A stretch of 64,000 bases of DNA from contig NC_134936.1 of assembly GCF_051020765.1 (NCBI RefSeq), positions 4,339,045-4,403,044 of the forward strand, given 5' to 3'. The notes under the pieces are model-generated. The model was not told the DNA's origin. It did no database searches and saw only the letters and a program-made list of their open reading frames with translations. Both the position numbers and the translations under genes were made by a program. Positions 1 through 10,300 of this stretch are shown here, piece by piece (the first letter of the stretch is position 1; every line of letters starts with the position of its first letter). This DNA is from Lasioglossum baleicum. Its lineage: Eukaryota > Arthropoda > Insecta > Hymenoptera > Halictidae.

Positions 1-85
1 GATTGCAAGGGTGCGGAATGCGCCTTCTCATTTCTCGATAATGCAATGATGGGGATTTTCAGTAGTCAAAAGCGCTAGATAAAAG
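1..85. repeat. Fragment of a palindromic repeat (copy also at 23752-23840)
   Basis: This stretch matches 23752-23840 nearly base for base, sharing AAGGGTG, ATGCGCC, CTCATTT and AGTCAAAAGCGCTAGATAA. The second copy has an inverted arm at about 23950-24030, so the unit is a fold-back element cut by the left edge of the window. No coding capacity is visible. Confidence 0.6.
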
Positions 86-190
86 TCGAAGTTGGGCAAA
101 AATGTTCTACTTCAGTCGTTAATCGCAATTAACAATGCAATTAATCTCTGGTTATTAATTAATCTAATGGTTAACTGCTGAAAGTTGGAC
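86..190. repeat. AT-rich palindromic-word repeat next to AGTTGGGCAAAAAT
   Basis: The stretch opens with AGTTGGGCAAAAAT and continues with TTAATCGCAATTAA-type words. It is the same class as 23220-23736 and 48290-48399, which end in the inverted form of this terminus. It looks like a degraded non-autonomous element with a low-complexity interior. Confidence 0.45.
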
Positions 191-219
191 AGTGTAATTA
201 GTATACCAATTAAAAACTA

Positions 220-416
220 GACAGCAGACCTGTATGCAAAATAAAAATTGTCTACTTGAATCGCAGTAAACTGGAGTGAAATAGAAAATTATCTTTGTTC
301 TTAATATGTTTAATAGATTGAAAATAATATAAGAATATGTTTAAATCGTTCTAATACTTTTACTGTTTTAAATTACACCTACTCATTCTTGTCATAAATG
401 CATAAAATCCGCTGTC
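220..416. mobile_element. GACTGCGGAT-type MITE, complete copy
   Basis: The element is flanked by TA on both sides. It begins GACAGCAGACCTGTATGC and ends with the inverted form GCATAAAATCCGCTGTC. The interior is AT-rich and non-coding. Related copies are at 5758, 6571, 18571, 42453, 49180 and 61666. The TA duplication and size suggest a non-autonomous Tc1/mariner-type MITE; the driving transposase is not in the window. Confidence 0.75.
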
Positions 417-508
417 TACCAATCACGAACCCTGTTTCCCCAAATTACAAAATCTTGAAGTGCCTAATTTCCTACTTTCATACTTTCGGAATTATTGTAG
501 GTGGCAAT

Positions 509-3473
509 CAGTGGCGGCTCAAGTCAAGTGGAGGCCCCAAACGGTAAAAATCTTGGGGCCCTCAAACTTAAGTTAGAAATAGAAGTTGCGAGAAAAGTGT
601 CAAAAAACATATTAACAAAAAAGAAAAGTAATTAAAAACTTCATACCGTTACACATTAAATAAATTTATTTAAAAATTCATACATTTATTTAAAATCGGA
701 GCCCTATGGCAGGCCTGGGCGCGGTTGGCTCGGGGAACACATGTTGCTGCTTCTCCTCTTGGCCTGGTCGGCAAGTAAGTCCCCACCACGGCCGCTCCGA
801 CTCTTCCCTTAGCCTTAGCCTTAGCCTTAGCACGAGCACCCCCGCGATGCTGCACCGGCAGGTTACTCACCACTACTAAGAAAACATATACACGCACATA
901 AGACCCTTGCCCGAAGCTGTGGAACTAGCGGCATTTACCAATTCCTTTAATTTTTATGATAGGGATGATTCACAGGTACAGGCGAACTCAGGTAAAAAAT
1001 TCGCAGAGCCGAAAGAATTTGAAGGAAAGTTTGTAGCTACGACTAGTAAGTCGCGGCCATGGACGTACATATAATAATTCATGCAAATTAATATTTATAT
1101 ACTTACTTGATTTTTTATTTATTCCTAGCGCATCACATCATTGACCAGTGCATCAATATCCACTGAAATCCTTGAGGTTGCCACTCTCATCAAAGATGAC
1201 AATGACCAACTTGACAAGCTGGAGCGATATTTGGATTTAACAAATTTCATCGTTGAAAATGCCGCTTCGCATTTGTATGTCGTTCCAAACATCGAGCATA
1301 TTCTCAGGCCGAAATCTATTAATTTCGGATATTTCTCCATAGGAAGTAGTTTAAAAAATTCTTGGCCATGCTCTCTTCTGCTCATTGCAAATGGATCTGC
1401 TTGCAAATTACACAATTCCAGACGGTATTCTTGTTTCTGGTTCCTGATTTCACATCCTTGCGGATTATTAAATAATTGAAGATCCTGATCCAATGTATTG
1501 AAGTCTTGAAACCTTGATTTGAATTCTTTTGCTATTTCCTCTAAAATTGGCACTATTTTGTCAAAATTTGCAGTTCTGTATTCATCAGCAATCTGCTTGC
1601 ATGCTGGAAAATTGTGCAGCTCGGACGATTTAATTTCTGCTATGAATAAGTCGATTTGGTTCCTAAATCCATAAATGTTACATATCAAATCAGAAATTGT
1701 TTGATTCTGCGTTTGCAATCTACTGTTTAAGCAATTTAGGTGCTTGGTTATATCTGTGATAAATGCTAAATTGCATAAAAATTCAATATCATCCATTTTT
1801 TTGATGATGTCTTCATCTAACTTCGAATTTGTTTGGAGAAATTCCAAAATCTCCTTCCTCAAAGCGAAGAATCTTTCTAAAGTTTTTCCTGCGCTGAGCC
1901 AGCGGACTTCGCAATACAATGAGAGGTCATTGTAAATAGCATCAACGCTTTCGAGAAATAATCTAAACTTCCTGTGGGATAAAGATTTATTTCCACCCCT
2001 AATTGTGTTTACAATTTTTGTCACAATCTTCATAGTGGGGCCCACACTGATAATTTTTCCACATAATGCCTCTTGATGTATAATGCAGTGGAACGTCGGG
2101 CAATTGATTCCATGCTTCCGTAATAGGCCTCTCAACCCTTTTTCCTGTCCTACCATTGCCCTTGCGCCGTCCGTAACAATTGCGGTGCATTTTGAAAATC
2201 CTCCATACTCTTCTACCGTCTTGTAGAATGCTGCAAATATGTCTTTTCCTTGTGTCGTTTCAAACAGCGGCACTACTTCTAGCAGCTCTTCCGTAATTTG
2301 GAATTTATCGTCTATCGACCGCACAAAAATACACAATTGACTTATGTCGACGACATCAGTGCTCTCGTCTAAGCACAAGGAAAAATATTTGCAATCACTT
2401 AACATCGCTTTTAATTTTTTAGAAATATGTACGTTTATGCTCTCAATACGCGAGGTAATTGTACGGCGCGATAATGGCACCGCTTCATATTTCTTGGCAG
2501 CTATTTCATCGCCAAATGTCTTTGCCATTTCAATGGCACATCTTTTAACAAATTCACCATCCGTGTAACTTTTTTTGCTGCGCGCAATTTCTAAGGCGAT
2601 TGCAAACGATGCTGCGACAGATTGCTGTTGGTGCGTTCGTATTTCTTTTTCCACATATCCACGTCGCTCTTTCATTTTTTTCAATAGTTCTGCTCGGTAC
2701 GATGCAGGGAATGTCTTGTAAAATTCCGCATGGTGCGTATCATAATGTCTGGAAAGATTGCTTCTCTTCATAGACAAATTCTTGTTGCATATTAAGCATC
2801 GGGGCTGACCGTTCCAATCAACAACAAAGAATTCTTTCTCCCAGCTTTCTTGAAATGAGCGCACCTCTCCATCTGCATTACGATTTCTGCTTTCACTGGC
2901 CATGGTGTGTATCAACACAACAAAAATATGGACAATAACACCACACAATAAATAAAATGAATAACAACACAACAACAATAACAAAAAATGAGATAACACA
3001 ATAACCAAAATTAACGAAAACAACAAAAAACAGCGATGAAGAGACGGTGTGTAGCGTACGATAGCAAGCGACTTACTAGTCGCAGCTACAAACTTTTCTT
3101 CAAATTCTTTCGGCTCTGCGAATTTTTTACCTGAGTTCACCTGTACCTGTGAATCACCTCTATCATAAAAATTAAAGGAATTGGTAAATGCCGCTAGTTC
3201 CACAGCTTCGGGCAAGAGTCTTATGTGCGTGTACATGTTTACATAGTAGTGGTGAGTAACCTGCCGGTGCAGCATCGCGGGGGTGCTCGTGCTAAGGCTA
3301 AGGCTAAAGCTAAGGGAAGAGTCGGAGCGGCCGTGGTGGGGACTTACTTGCCGACCAAGCCAAGAGGAGAAGCAGCAACATGTGTTCCCCGAGCCAACCG
3401 CGCCCAGGCCTGCCCTATGGTATCCCGGGCCCCACGCGGCCGCTTAGTCCACATACCGTTAGATCCGCCACTC
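509..3473. mobile_element. Complete hAT DNA transposon (2965 bp) with 8-bp target duplication
   Basis: The element is bounded by a perfect 8-bp direct repeat, GTGGCAAT, at 501-508 and 3474-3481. The termini are CAGTGGCGG on the left and CCGCCACTC on the right, an inverted pair differing in the outermost base. An additional inverted repeat of about 360 bp occupies roughly 700-1060 and 3060-3425. A single long transposase gene lies between the arms on the minus strand. An uninterrupted reading frame plus an exact duplication imply a recent insertion. It lies about 3.7 kb upstream of the first visible cotransporter exon. Confidence 0.93.
1125..2903 (-). CDS. hAT transposase with N-terminal BED-type zinc finger
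   Basis: This is a 592-residue hAT-superfamily transposase, the enzyme that cuts out and reinserts the surrounding element. I start it at the ATG at 2903 (MASESRNRNADG). The frame stays open upstream, but only through the inverted terminal arm, which is unlikely to be coding. Residues about 30-58 form a BED-like finger (Cys36, Cys39, His53, His58). Asp179 and Asp183 in CLDESTDV and Asp245 in TDGARAMVG fit RNase H-fold positions. The C terminus carries the hAT dimerisation block around YKCEAAFSTMKFVKSKYRS. The style resembles transposases related to vertebrate GTF2IRD2 and ZBED proteins. No stop or frameshift interrupts it. Activity is inferred from intactness only. Confidence 0.9.
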   Translation of the reverse strand: MASESRNRNADGEVRSFQESWEKEFFVVDWNGQPRCLICNKNLSMKRSNLSRHYDTHHAEFYKTFPASYRAELLKKMKERRGYVEKEIRTHQQQSVAASFAIALEIARSKKSYTDGEFVKRCAIEMAKTFGDEIAAKKYEAVPLSRRTITSRIESINVHISKKLKAMLSDCKYFSLCLDESTDVVDISQLCIFVRSIDDKFQITEELLEVVPLFETTQGKDIFAAFYKTVEEYGGFSKCTAIVTDGARAMVGQEKGLRGLLRKHGINCPTFHCIIHQEALCGKIISVGPTMKIVTKIVNTIRGGNKSLSHRKFRLFLESVDAIYNDLSLYCEVRWLSAGKTLERFFALRKEILEFLQTNSKLDEDIIKKMDDIEFLCNLAFITDITKHLNCLNSRLQTQNQTISDLICNIYGFRNQIDLFIAEIKSSELHNFPACKQIADEYRTANFDKIVPILEEIAKEFKSRFQDFNTLDQDLQLFNNPQGCEIRNQKQEYRLELCNLQADPFAMSRREHGQEFFKLLPMEKYPKLIDFGLRICSMFGTTYKCEAAFSTMKFVKSKYRSSLSSWSLSSLMRVATSRISVDIDALVNDVMR

Positions 3474-3526
3474 GTGGCAATATGTAGTAGTTAGTAACTC
3501 ACCCTGAATAACGGCCTACCATCAAC

Positions 3527-4138
3527 CAGAGGTTGGCATTATTTGGCGAAACAAATATTTCAAATACTCTATTTAATATTTTAGATTTTATTTTGCTTAA
3601 AGAAAATAGTATTTTAAATAAGATATACAATTTCGAAAATAAAATATTTCTATTTTAACAATCTGAACCTCAAAATAAAATATTTCTATTTCAACGATTT
3701 GATCCCCAAAATAAATAAAATATTTCTATTTTAACAATCAGAAACACGAAATAAAATATCTTACTTTTTGCATTGTTATAATACTCTGAGATAAACATAA
3801 CCATACAGTCTATCTTATCGTTAAGAAACGATTTACATCCATAAATGTATTGAATTCGAACCATTATTTTCAGCAATAATACTTAAAATTGAAATTGAAA
3901 ATAAAGACAAAATACAAATATTTCCAATATTCTGCAAATAAAATACTATTTTCAAAAAAATTACTGCCTCAAAAGAATTACTTTATTTTCAAAGATTACA
4001 CTGCATCAAATAAAATATTTTATTTTCAAAAATTACTGCATTAAATAAAGTATTTTATTTTCGAAGTTGTACACATACTTTAAAATAAATAGGATTATTT
4101 ACTATTTACTATTTAAAATACTGTTTTCCCCAACTCTG
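3527..4138. mobile_element. hAT-like non-autonomous element with AT tandem-repeat interior
   Basis: A perfect 8-bp duplication, CCATCAAC, flanks the element (3519-3526 and 4139-4146). The ends are CAGAGGTTGG and CCCCAACTCTG, an imperfect inverted pair. The interior is built of repeats of AATAAAATATTT spaced by short variable words, with no coding capacity. An exact 8-bp duplication with CAGAG-type ends is typical of hAT-mobilised elements. Confidence 0.8.
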
Positions 4139-4379
4139 CCATCAACTGCATATGTATTACTGAGGGGATGCAAGTTGGCACAGGTCTAGGTGGTGGAGAC
4201 ACCGTGTGAGAAATACAAGAGGTCCGGTAGCCAAAAGACTCAAAACCAGGGACCAAAAATAACAGTTATTCTAACATTTTCTACCATAAACATCATTAAT
4301 GAAAAGTTTATTATTACTGAAATTTAAGATAATGTACACAAAATATAAAGAAAAAAATTCAAAGAACAAAATGATTTAA

Positions 4380-5100
4380 AAATATCGATTTTTATACGTT
4401 TTGGTTACAAATAACAGTTATTAGTGTCCAAAAAATGGGATCCTCCTCGATAACTGTTATCGATGAAGATAAACTGTTTCGATTGCTCTAAGCAGTTATC
4501 GGTGAGAAACATTTATTTCGATCGCTCATAACAGTTATCGATGATAGAATATCTTTTCACTTGTTCCTAATAATTATAGATGATAAAATTCATTTTGGTT
4601 GCTTATTTAATTATTGAGTTGTCTACTCTTTTTCGGATGGAGCAAGCCTGTGATATTCATTGAGAAGGTTTCTTACAACAAGACGAATCAACATACCATA
4701 AGAACAACACAAAATCTGTATGTTTGTCACATTAAATTTTGATTGTAGCAATTAATTTTACGAATAAAAAATTTATGAAATAATTGATTGTTTACCATTT
4801 AGAAGTTGTACTATTTAATAATAACTATTACAAATTTCCTTCATCAATAACTGTTATGAGCGATCGAAATGAACTTTCTCTCATTGATAACTGTTATGAG
4901 TGATCAAAATTTTATCTTATCGAATAATTGTTATGAGCGATCGAAATAAATTTCTCTTATCGATAACTGTTATGGACGATCGAAATCAAGTTCTGTCATC
5001 GACAACTGCTTTGAGCGACCGAAATAAACGTCTCCCATCGAAGTAAATTTCTCTCAACGCGCGATAACATTTACCAAAAAAAGAAAATCCTTATCTGTAA
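4380..5100. repeat. Fold-back repeat with tandem arms (ATAACAGTTATCGATGA unit)
   Basis: The left arm (about 4396-4620) carries several copies of a unit containing CATAACAGTTATCGATGAT. The right arm (about 4840-5065) carries the same unit in inverse orientation, as ATCGATAACTGTTATGAGCG. The arms could pair into a long imperfect hairpin with a loop of about 220 bp. The layout resembles fold-back elements with tandemly repeated termini, but ends and target duplication are not clear. Confidence 0.6.
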
Positions 5101-5516
5101 CCAAAAGGATTTTAGTTGATGAAATACTTGCTATTCTGTGACTTTTTTTCTTTTTGCTTATAACAGTAATGGTCACTGTTCAAAACCAAGATCCTACAGG
5201 GAAACAAATTAGAGCTGGGTACATCTTGCCCATGCGCGACTGGTCGTGTGTTGAATTTGTATAATATTAATTTCACCTAGTTTTCCGTAAATGGTTTCTA
5301 CACGTGCGTCTGGACATGCGCGTCATGAAAAACAATTGGTTGCAGTTTATGGCTGAACTTGTTCTCGTTGGGGAACTCCCGGGAATCCAGTAAGAACTCA
5401 TATATACATCTCATGAAAAATGCAATTATTCAAATGTTCATTAGAGCCTGACTCGTAGTGTGCTCCTTCCTCGCTGTTATCATTCACTTCATAATTAAAG
5501 CGAACGTTGCATAACA

Positions 5517-6490
5517 TGAATTGAGTATCACTTTTTTTGTATAAAACTGCAGCTAGCTCATTGCCTATAAACTGGCGTATCGGACAAAGTGCTTGATGAA
5601 GGAAATAATTGTTTATCGCGTGTAAAATTATTTCAACATGATCCGATTGAAATCATTTTTTAATACGCATTATTAAGATTGTTTACAATGGATAATAGTT
5701 ATATAATAATAGTTATTAAGATTGTTTATAGTGGATAATAGTTATATCTCATGGCTAGACTGCAGATCTTTATACAAAATAAAAATATTCTGCATCGATT
5801 ACGGGAAGCAGCAGTTAAATAAAAATTCATTTCAACCCTTAATAGGCTTTTCATGTCGAAAACAACTTAATTTCTTCACAAATGCATAAAAATCCCCAGT
5901 CTACTCGTGGCTTATTTTGACTTGTATCTGTATTCTATTAGTTAACCAGAGTTATCTTACAATTAACTAGCAGAAAGTTTATCAATCTTTCCCGCAATGT
6001 CCTATCTTCTCTCAGGAGTTGATTTTTTAGTCAATGCTGGACAAAATATTGCTTTAGATAATATGTTACAGTGCAGTCTATTTTATTTTAAATTATGCAT
6101 GTATCTTTGAGTGAAAAATTTTTAAATTGTGTGTTTAATTTTGAATATGAAGTGCAGTGACTCTCATTAATATTCGGACGCTCTCAAAAACACGATAACG
6201 TTTTTAATATTCGACTATACGATTTCAACTGTTTTGAGAAGCTAGTGCAATTAGTTTACTACAGAATGTGAACAGAAATTTTATCAAAAATTGCAATTGG
6301 TCGGAATTGTCACATAAATACTGAAAGTTGCATTTTACAATCTTTTTATGTGGGCCTATTTTGAAGATTTAAAAACATGAATTGAGTATCACTTTTTTCT
6401 ATAAAACCTGTAGGTAGGACGAAGGAAATGATTGTTTATCGCGTGTAATATTATTTCAACATGATCCGATTGAAATCATTATTAAGATTG
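5517..6490. repeat. Direct repeats upstream of the gene, plus a short MITE
   Basis: About 130 bp at 5517-5660 (ATGAATTGAGTATCAC through CATGATCCGATTGAAATCAT) recur in the same orientation at 6377-6490. A truncated GACTGCGGAT-type MITE occupies 5758-5901. The stretch 5920-6115 recurs at 10905-11105 in intron 1. At 6150-6260 lies a GCAGTGACTCTCATTAATA terminus of a Tc1/mariner-type family also seen near 17530, 20900 and 56290. I see no gene here. Confidence 0.55.
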
Positions 6491-6570
6491 TTTTACCGAC
6501 GAGTTATAGTTATCTCATAAGAATAAGAATGAAACGTTCAAAAACTAAAATGTATAGAACGTAATCACTA

Positions 6571-6741
6571 GACTGCGGATCTTTATGCAGTAATGGCTTC
6601 TGAAGATTTTCAAAAAATGCTACGATATAAAATATGACAGAATTTAGTACGATTTTAATTTATTTCAGATCTAAAAAGGCTACTACCACGGAAAATAAGA
6701 TTCGTCTACAAAAATTAAAAATTGCATAAACATCCGCAGTC
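6571..6741. mobile_element. GACTGCGGAT-type MITE, complete copy
   Basis: TA-flanked, with termini GACTGCGGATCTTTATGC and GCATAAACATCCGCAGTC. It belongs to the subfamily with the internal words GCCATAA/TTATGGC and AATTTTTGTAGACGAAT. Confidence 0.75.
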
Positions 6742-7182
6742 TAGTAATAATTTTGTGTAGCTGTCGTTGCAAATAATTTATTTGATAAGTTTGCGTGTGC
6801 AAATATCGAAGCTTCGATTTCAGAAACTTTGAAGGTGATGAGTTGAGAATCGAAGCTTCGAATTAAACCTTTTTTTTATTTTTTACATTCTGTGAAAATG
6901 CTGTCAAATTTTTTATGTACCATATATTTTTACTTGTCAAAAATCATGACACAACACGAAACTCGTAAGGTACAACTTCATACACTTCGAAGCTTCAATG
7001 CTTCGAAACTTCGATGTTTCGAAGATTTGAAAAAGTAACAGCCCTAAATAGTGTAGAGTCACGAAAGTCAAACAACTGATAACCTCGTTAATAACCGCGG
7101 AGAAAGTTTTTTAATTGTTGTTTAATTAACCTAGACGACGACCATGTAAATAAAGTTTCCCTTTTTTCTTTTATTCTTACAG

Positions 7183-7321
7183 ATTCAACAGCACGCCGTT
7201 GCGTAGTCTTTAAAACTATGGATGATGAGGTAGTTGGTAATAATCAGATGAATAAAAGATCACCAATGACTCTAAACGTGAGCGGGCTGTGGGACGTTGT
7301 TCCACGTTTGGACCACTATAG
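7183..7321 (+). CDS. NKCC: Cotransporter exon 1 (start codon at 7218; N-terminal residues 1-34)
   Basis: The acceptor is TTATTCTTACAG and the donor is GTGCGT. The first ATG in frame is at 7218, preceded by AAAACT. The 35 bases before it are read as 5' untranslated sequence, but they contain no in-frame stop, so an upstream coding exon is possible. The encoded text ends VVPRLDHYR, matching the conserved PRxDxYR block just before the transport domain in NKCCs. The TFGHNT-type phosphorylation motif that precedes this block in vertebrate NKCCs is absent. The exon ends in phase 2. Confidence 0.8.
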
Positions 7322-10300
7322 GTGCGTATTCAAATTATTTGTGTAATTCTCTCTTCAACTACAAGATTAAAATTTATAATAAAAAAGCTCAATTTTCATC
7401 TCAATCATTTGTTCATATACAAATTAGTTTTTAGATGAAAAAACTCACAACACCAAAGTATGCACCTCTCGAAATCATTCATATATAAACATTCTTCGCT
7501 ATGAATAATAATAATGACGAAAATCGAGGTGGTAATATCCGGTGAACCACCCTGTATATTAACTTTTTTCTTTGTATGAATATGAAATTGATATAATACC
7601 TCATACCACACTTAAATGCTTAGTACAGTAAAGTCGCGTTTACTGTCCGCGATCGGGTACGCGATCACAGTCCAGTGCCTACTCCCTCCACTGTCATGCT
7701 GTCCTCCTCTACGTTCGGCTTTCTTTTGTACTCTCAGCGCGGTAGACGCAGTCATAAAAGTATAATGTCGGTATGCGATCACTGTCCATGCAGAACACAG
7801 TCTAATTGTATAGATACCCCAACATATTTAGTAATGTAAACAATATTCTGAATAATGGTACAGCAATTTTTAGTGGTGACTATTCACCACTCGAATGGTA
7901 AGGGTTAATTCTTCCTTCGATTACAAGATTAAGATTTATAAGAAAGAAACTCAGGGCAATCTTTATGTCTCGATAAAAAAGCAGAACATAGTATTCATAT
8001 CTTAAATCTTACAATTTTCATTTCAACCATTCTTTCATATACAAAATAGTTTATATGTAATTTAGGTAGCACACATAGCTGAATCACCCTGTATATTGAT
8101 GATAAAATAACCAAAAAACTAAAATTTAGAGATGCTAAAGTACTTCATTTTTGCTTCAAAATGTTATTACAGTAAAGTCGCGATATTTATCCCTGAGAGT
8201 CACCACGAAAATTCTCCCTTGCCTACCCACTCCACTGAGGGGCCAAGAAGCACGAGCTGCCTTGGTCTCCGAGCAGTGTAAAGATGCCGCGTAATCTGAT
8301 CTCGGCTCGGGTATATCGGTGTGAACCACTACTAATCGAATTACAAAACTTCTTTATTTTTCATTATTTTTTTATGGGACTTTCACCAACTTATTTGTGG
8401 CATTGTTCCGATTAAAATGGCACTAAACACGATATAATTTCCATTAAATTTAGTGGTTTGTACAGTAAATGTACAGTAAATATGGGCCATATTGTATCTT
8501 GTTTGGTGTAATTTTAATAAGAAAAATGCCACAAATAAGTTGGTCAAAGACCCATAAAAAATAACGAAAAATAAAGAAGTTTTGTAATTGGATTAATAGT
8601 GGTTCACATCGATACGCATCGGTCGCGCGATCCGTGTTTACATGCTGTCCTTTTCTACGTTCGGCTTCCTTTGTACTTTCGGCGCAGTAGACGCAATCAT
8701 AAAAAAATAGTATTCCTACACGATATTCTCCCTGCTCGGAACTGGCGATGGGAAAAAGATCGCGACTTTACTGTATGAATATACAGGGTGTCCCAAAATT
8801 CGTGAAAATCCCGAAAGGGGGTGGTTCCTGAGACCATTCTAAGAGACATTTTCCTTTGCACCAAAGTCAACTGCGGCTTTGTTTAGGAGTTATTAACGAA
8901 AAACACGGACCAATCAGAGCGCGCCCTGGGCCGCCGCGCCGTCACGATGCGATGTCACGGCGTACCGCGACACTCGCTTGCCGGCGCGGCTTGGCGCGCC
9001 GGGCCAGAGCGCGCTCTGATTAGTCCGTGTTTTTCGTTAATAACTCCTAAACAAAGCCGCAGTTGACTTTGGTGCAAAGGAAAATGTCTCTTAGAATGGT
9101 CTCAGGAACCACCCCCTTTCGGGATTTTCACGAATTTTGGGACACCCTGTATTTAATTTTTTTTGGAAAGTATATATATGATTCAATTTACTGCGATCTT
9201 TATGTGAAATTAGACTCCAATACATAGTTGTTAAAATTAAACCTACGAAGTACTGAGAGTGATTACTAGACTGCGGATCTTTATGCATTTACAGTAAACT
9301 TGAGTGGATTAAATTCAAAATTGTTCAAATAATTTAAAAATTGGAGATATCTCAATTGTATATGATTTCTCCTGTATTAAAATCGTTAATCGTGATTCGC
9401 ATGACAGCGTGACGTGGTCTATACAATGCAGATGATTGATTGATTGTTCTATTATTTTCAAAATTTTGATTGCTGTGGCATTCTCCAGGATTGTTCCAAG
9501 TAATAAAAAAAATTTGTGGTATATGTTACGAGCCAAGGGCTGGCGGATAGACGTGGCCGAGGTTTGTTCGTATAAACAGGATTGTCGTGAACTAGCCGGT
9601 GCCTGTTTCATCACCGGGTGTCACAGGATAGGTTTTCGTGGACTAGCCGATGCCTGTTTCATCACCGGGTCGCCACTAGATGGAAGGTGGTGAACTAGCC
9701 GATGCCTGTTTCATCACCGGGTGTCACGGGATAGGTTTTCGTGGACTAGCCGATGCCTGTTTCATCACCGGGTCGCCACTAGGTTAGGAGAAAGGGGTAG
9801 TCGTGGACTAGCCGATGTCTGTTTCACAACCGGGTCGCCACTAGATAGGGAAAGGGTTGTCGTGGACTAGCCGATGTCTGTTTCACCACCGGGTCGCCAC
9901 TAGATAGGAATTCGTGAACTAGCCGATGCCTGTTTCATCATCGGGTGTCACTAGGATTTCGGAAAGAGGTAAGGTATTAGGAAGTTCAGTTCTCGTAACT
10001 TTATATAGAATTGTTGATAAACCTCGAGCGGTAAAGGTTTATCGATATGAGTGAAATGCTAGCTACTGGAGTTTAAAGGATGTAGAAAAGATATTGACGA
10101 CTCTCAATTATCTAATATAAAGAGTACAATATATTCTTTAGAGAAATGTGCAATACACTTGTAGTGTGTTGTATTATTCGCGGAAGCTAATTCCCGAACT
10201 CTCGGTTTTCACGCACTGAGAAATGCGGGGGTAAATTAATCGACTTGACTTAAGAACCGCGCTTCGAAACTTCCTTCAAGTTAAAACGATCGAAAGGGAA

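Noticed and set aside
2904..3275. N-terminal extension of the hAT transposase frame by 124 codons
   Set aside because: The extension runs through the inner inverted repeat of the element and has low-complexity hydrophobic text. The BED finger near a start at 2903 is the usual layout.
7322..7325. Alternative donor GTATTC extending exon 1 by four bases to phase 0
   Set aside because: It would allow a direct join to exon 3 but would drop the conserved RPSLSTLHE block, and the donor is weaker than GTGCGT.
9586..9960. Repeat array resembling a CRISPR
   Set aside because: Unit lengths vary and the between-repeat parts are themselves repeated, not unique spacers. The context is an insect LTR.
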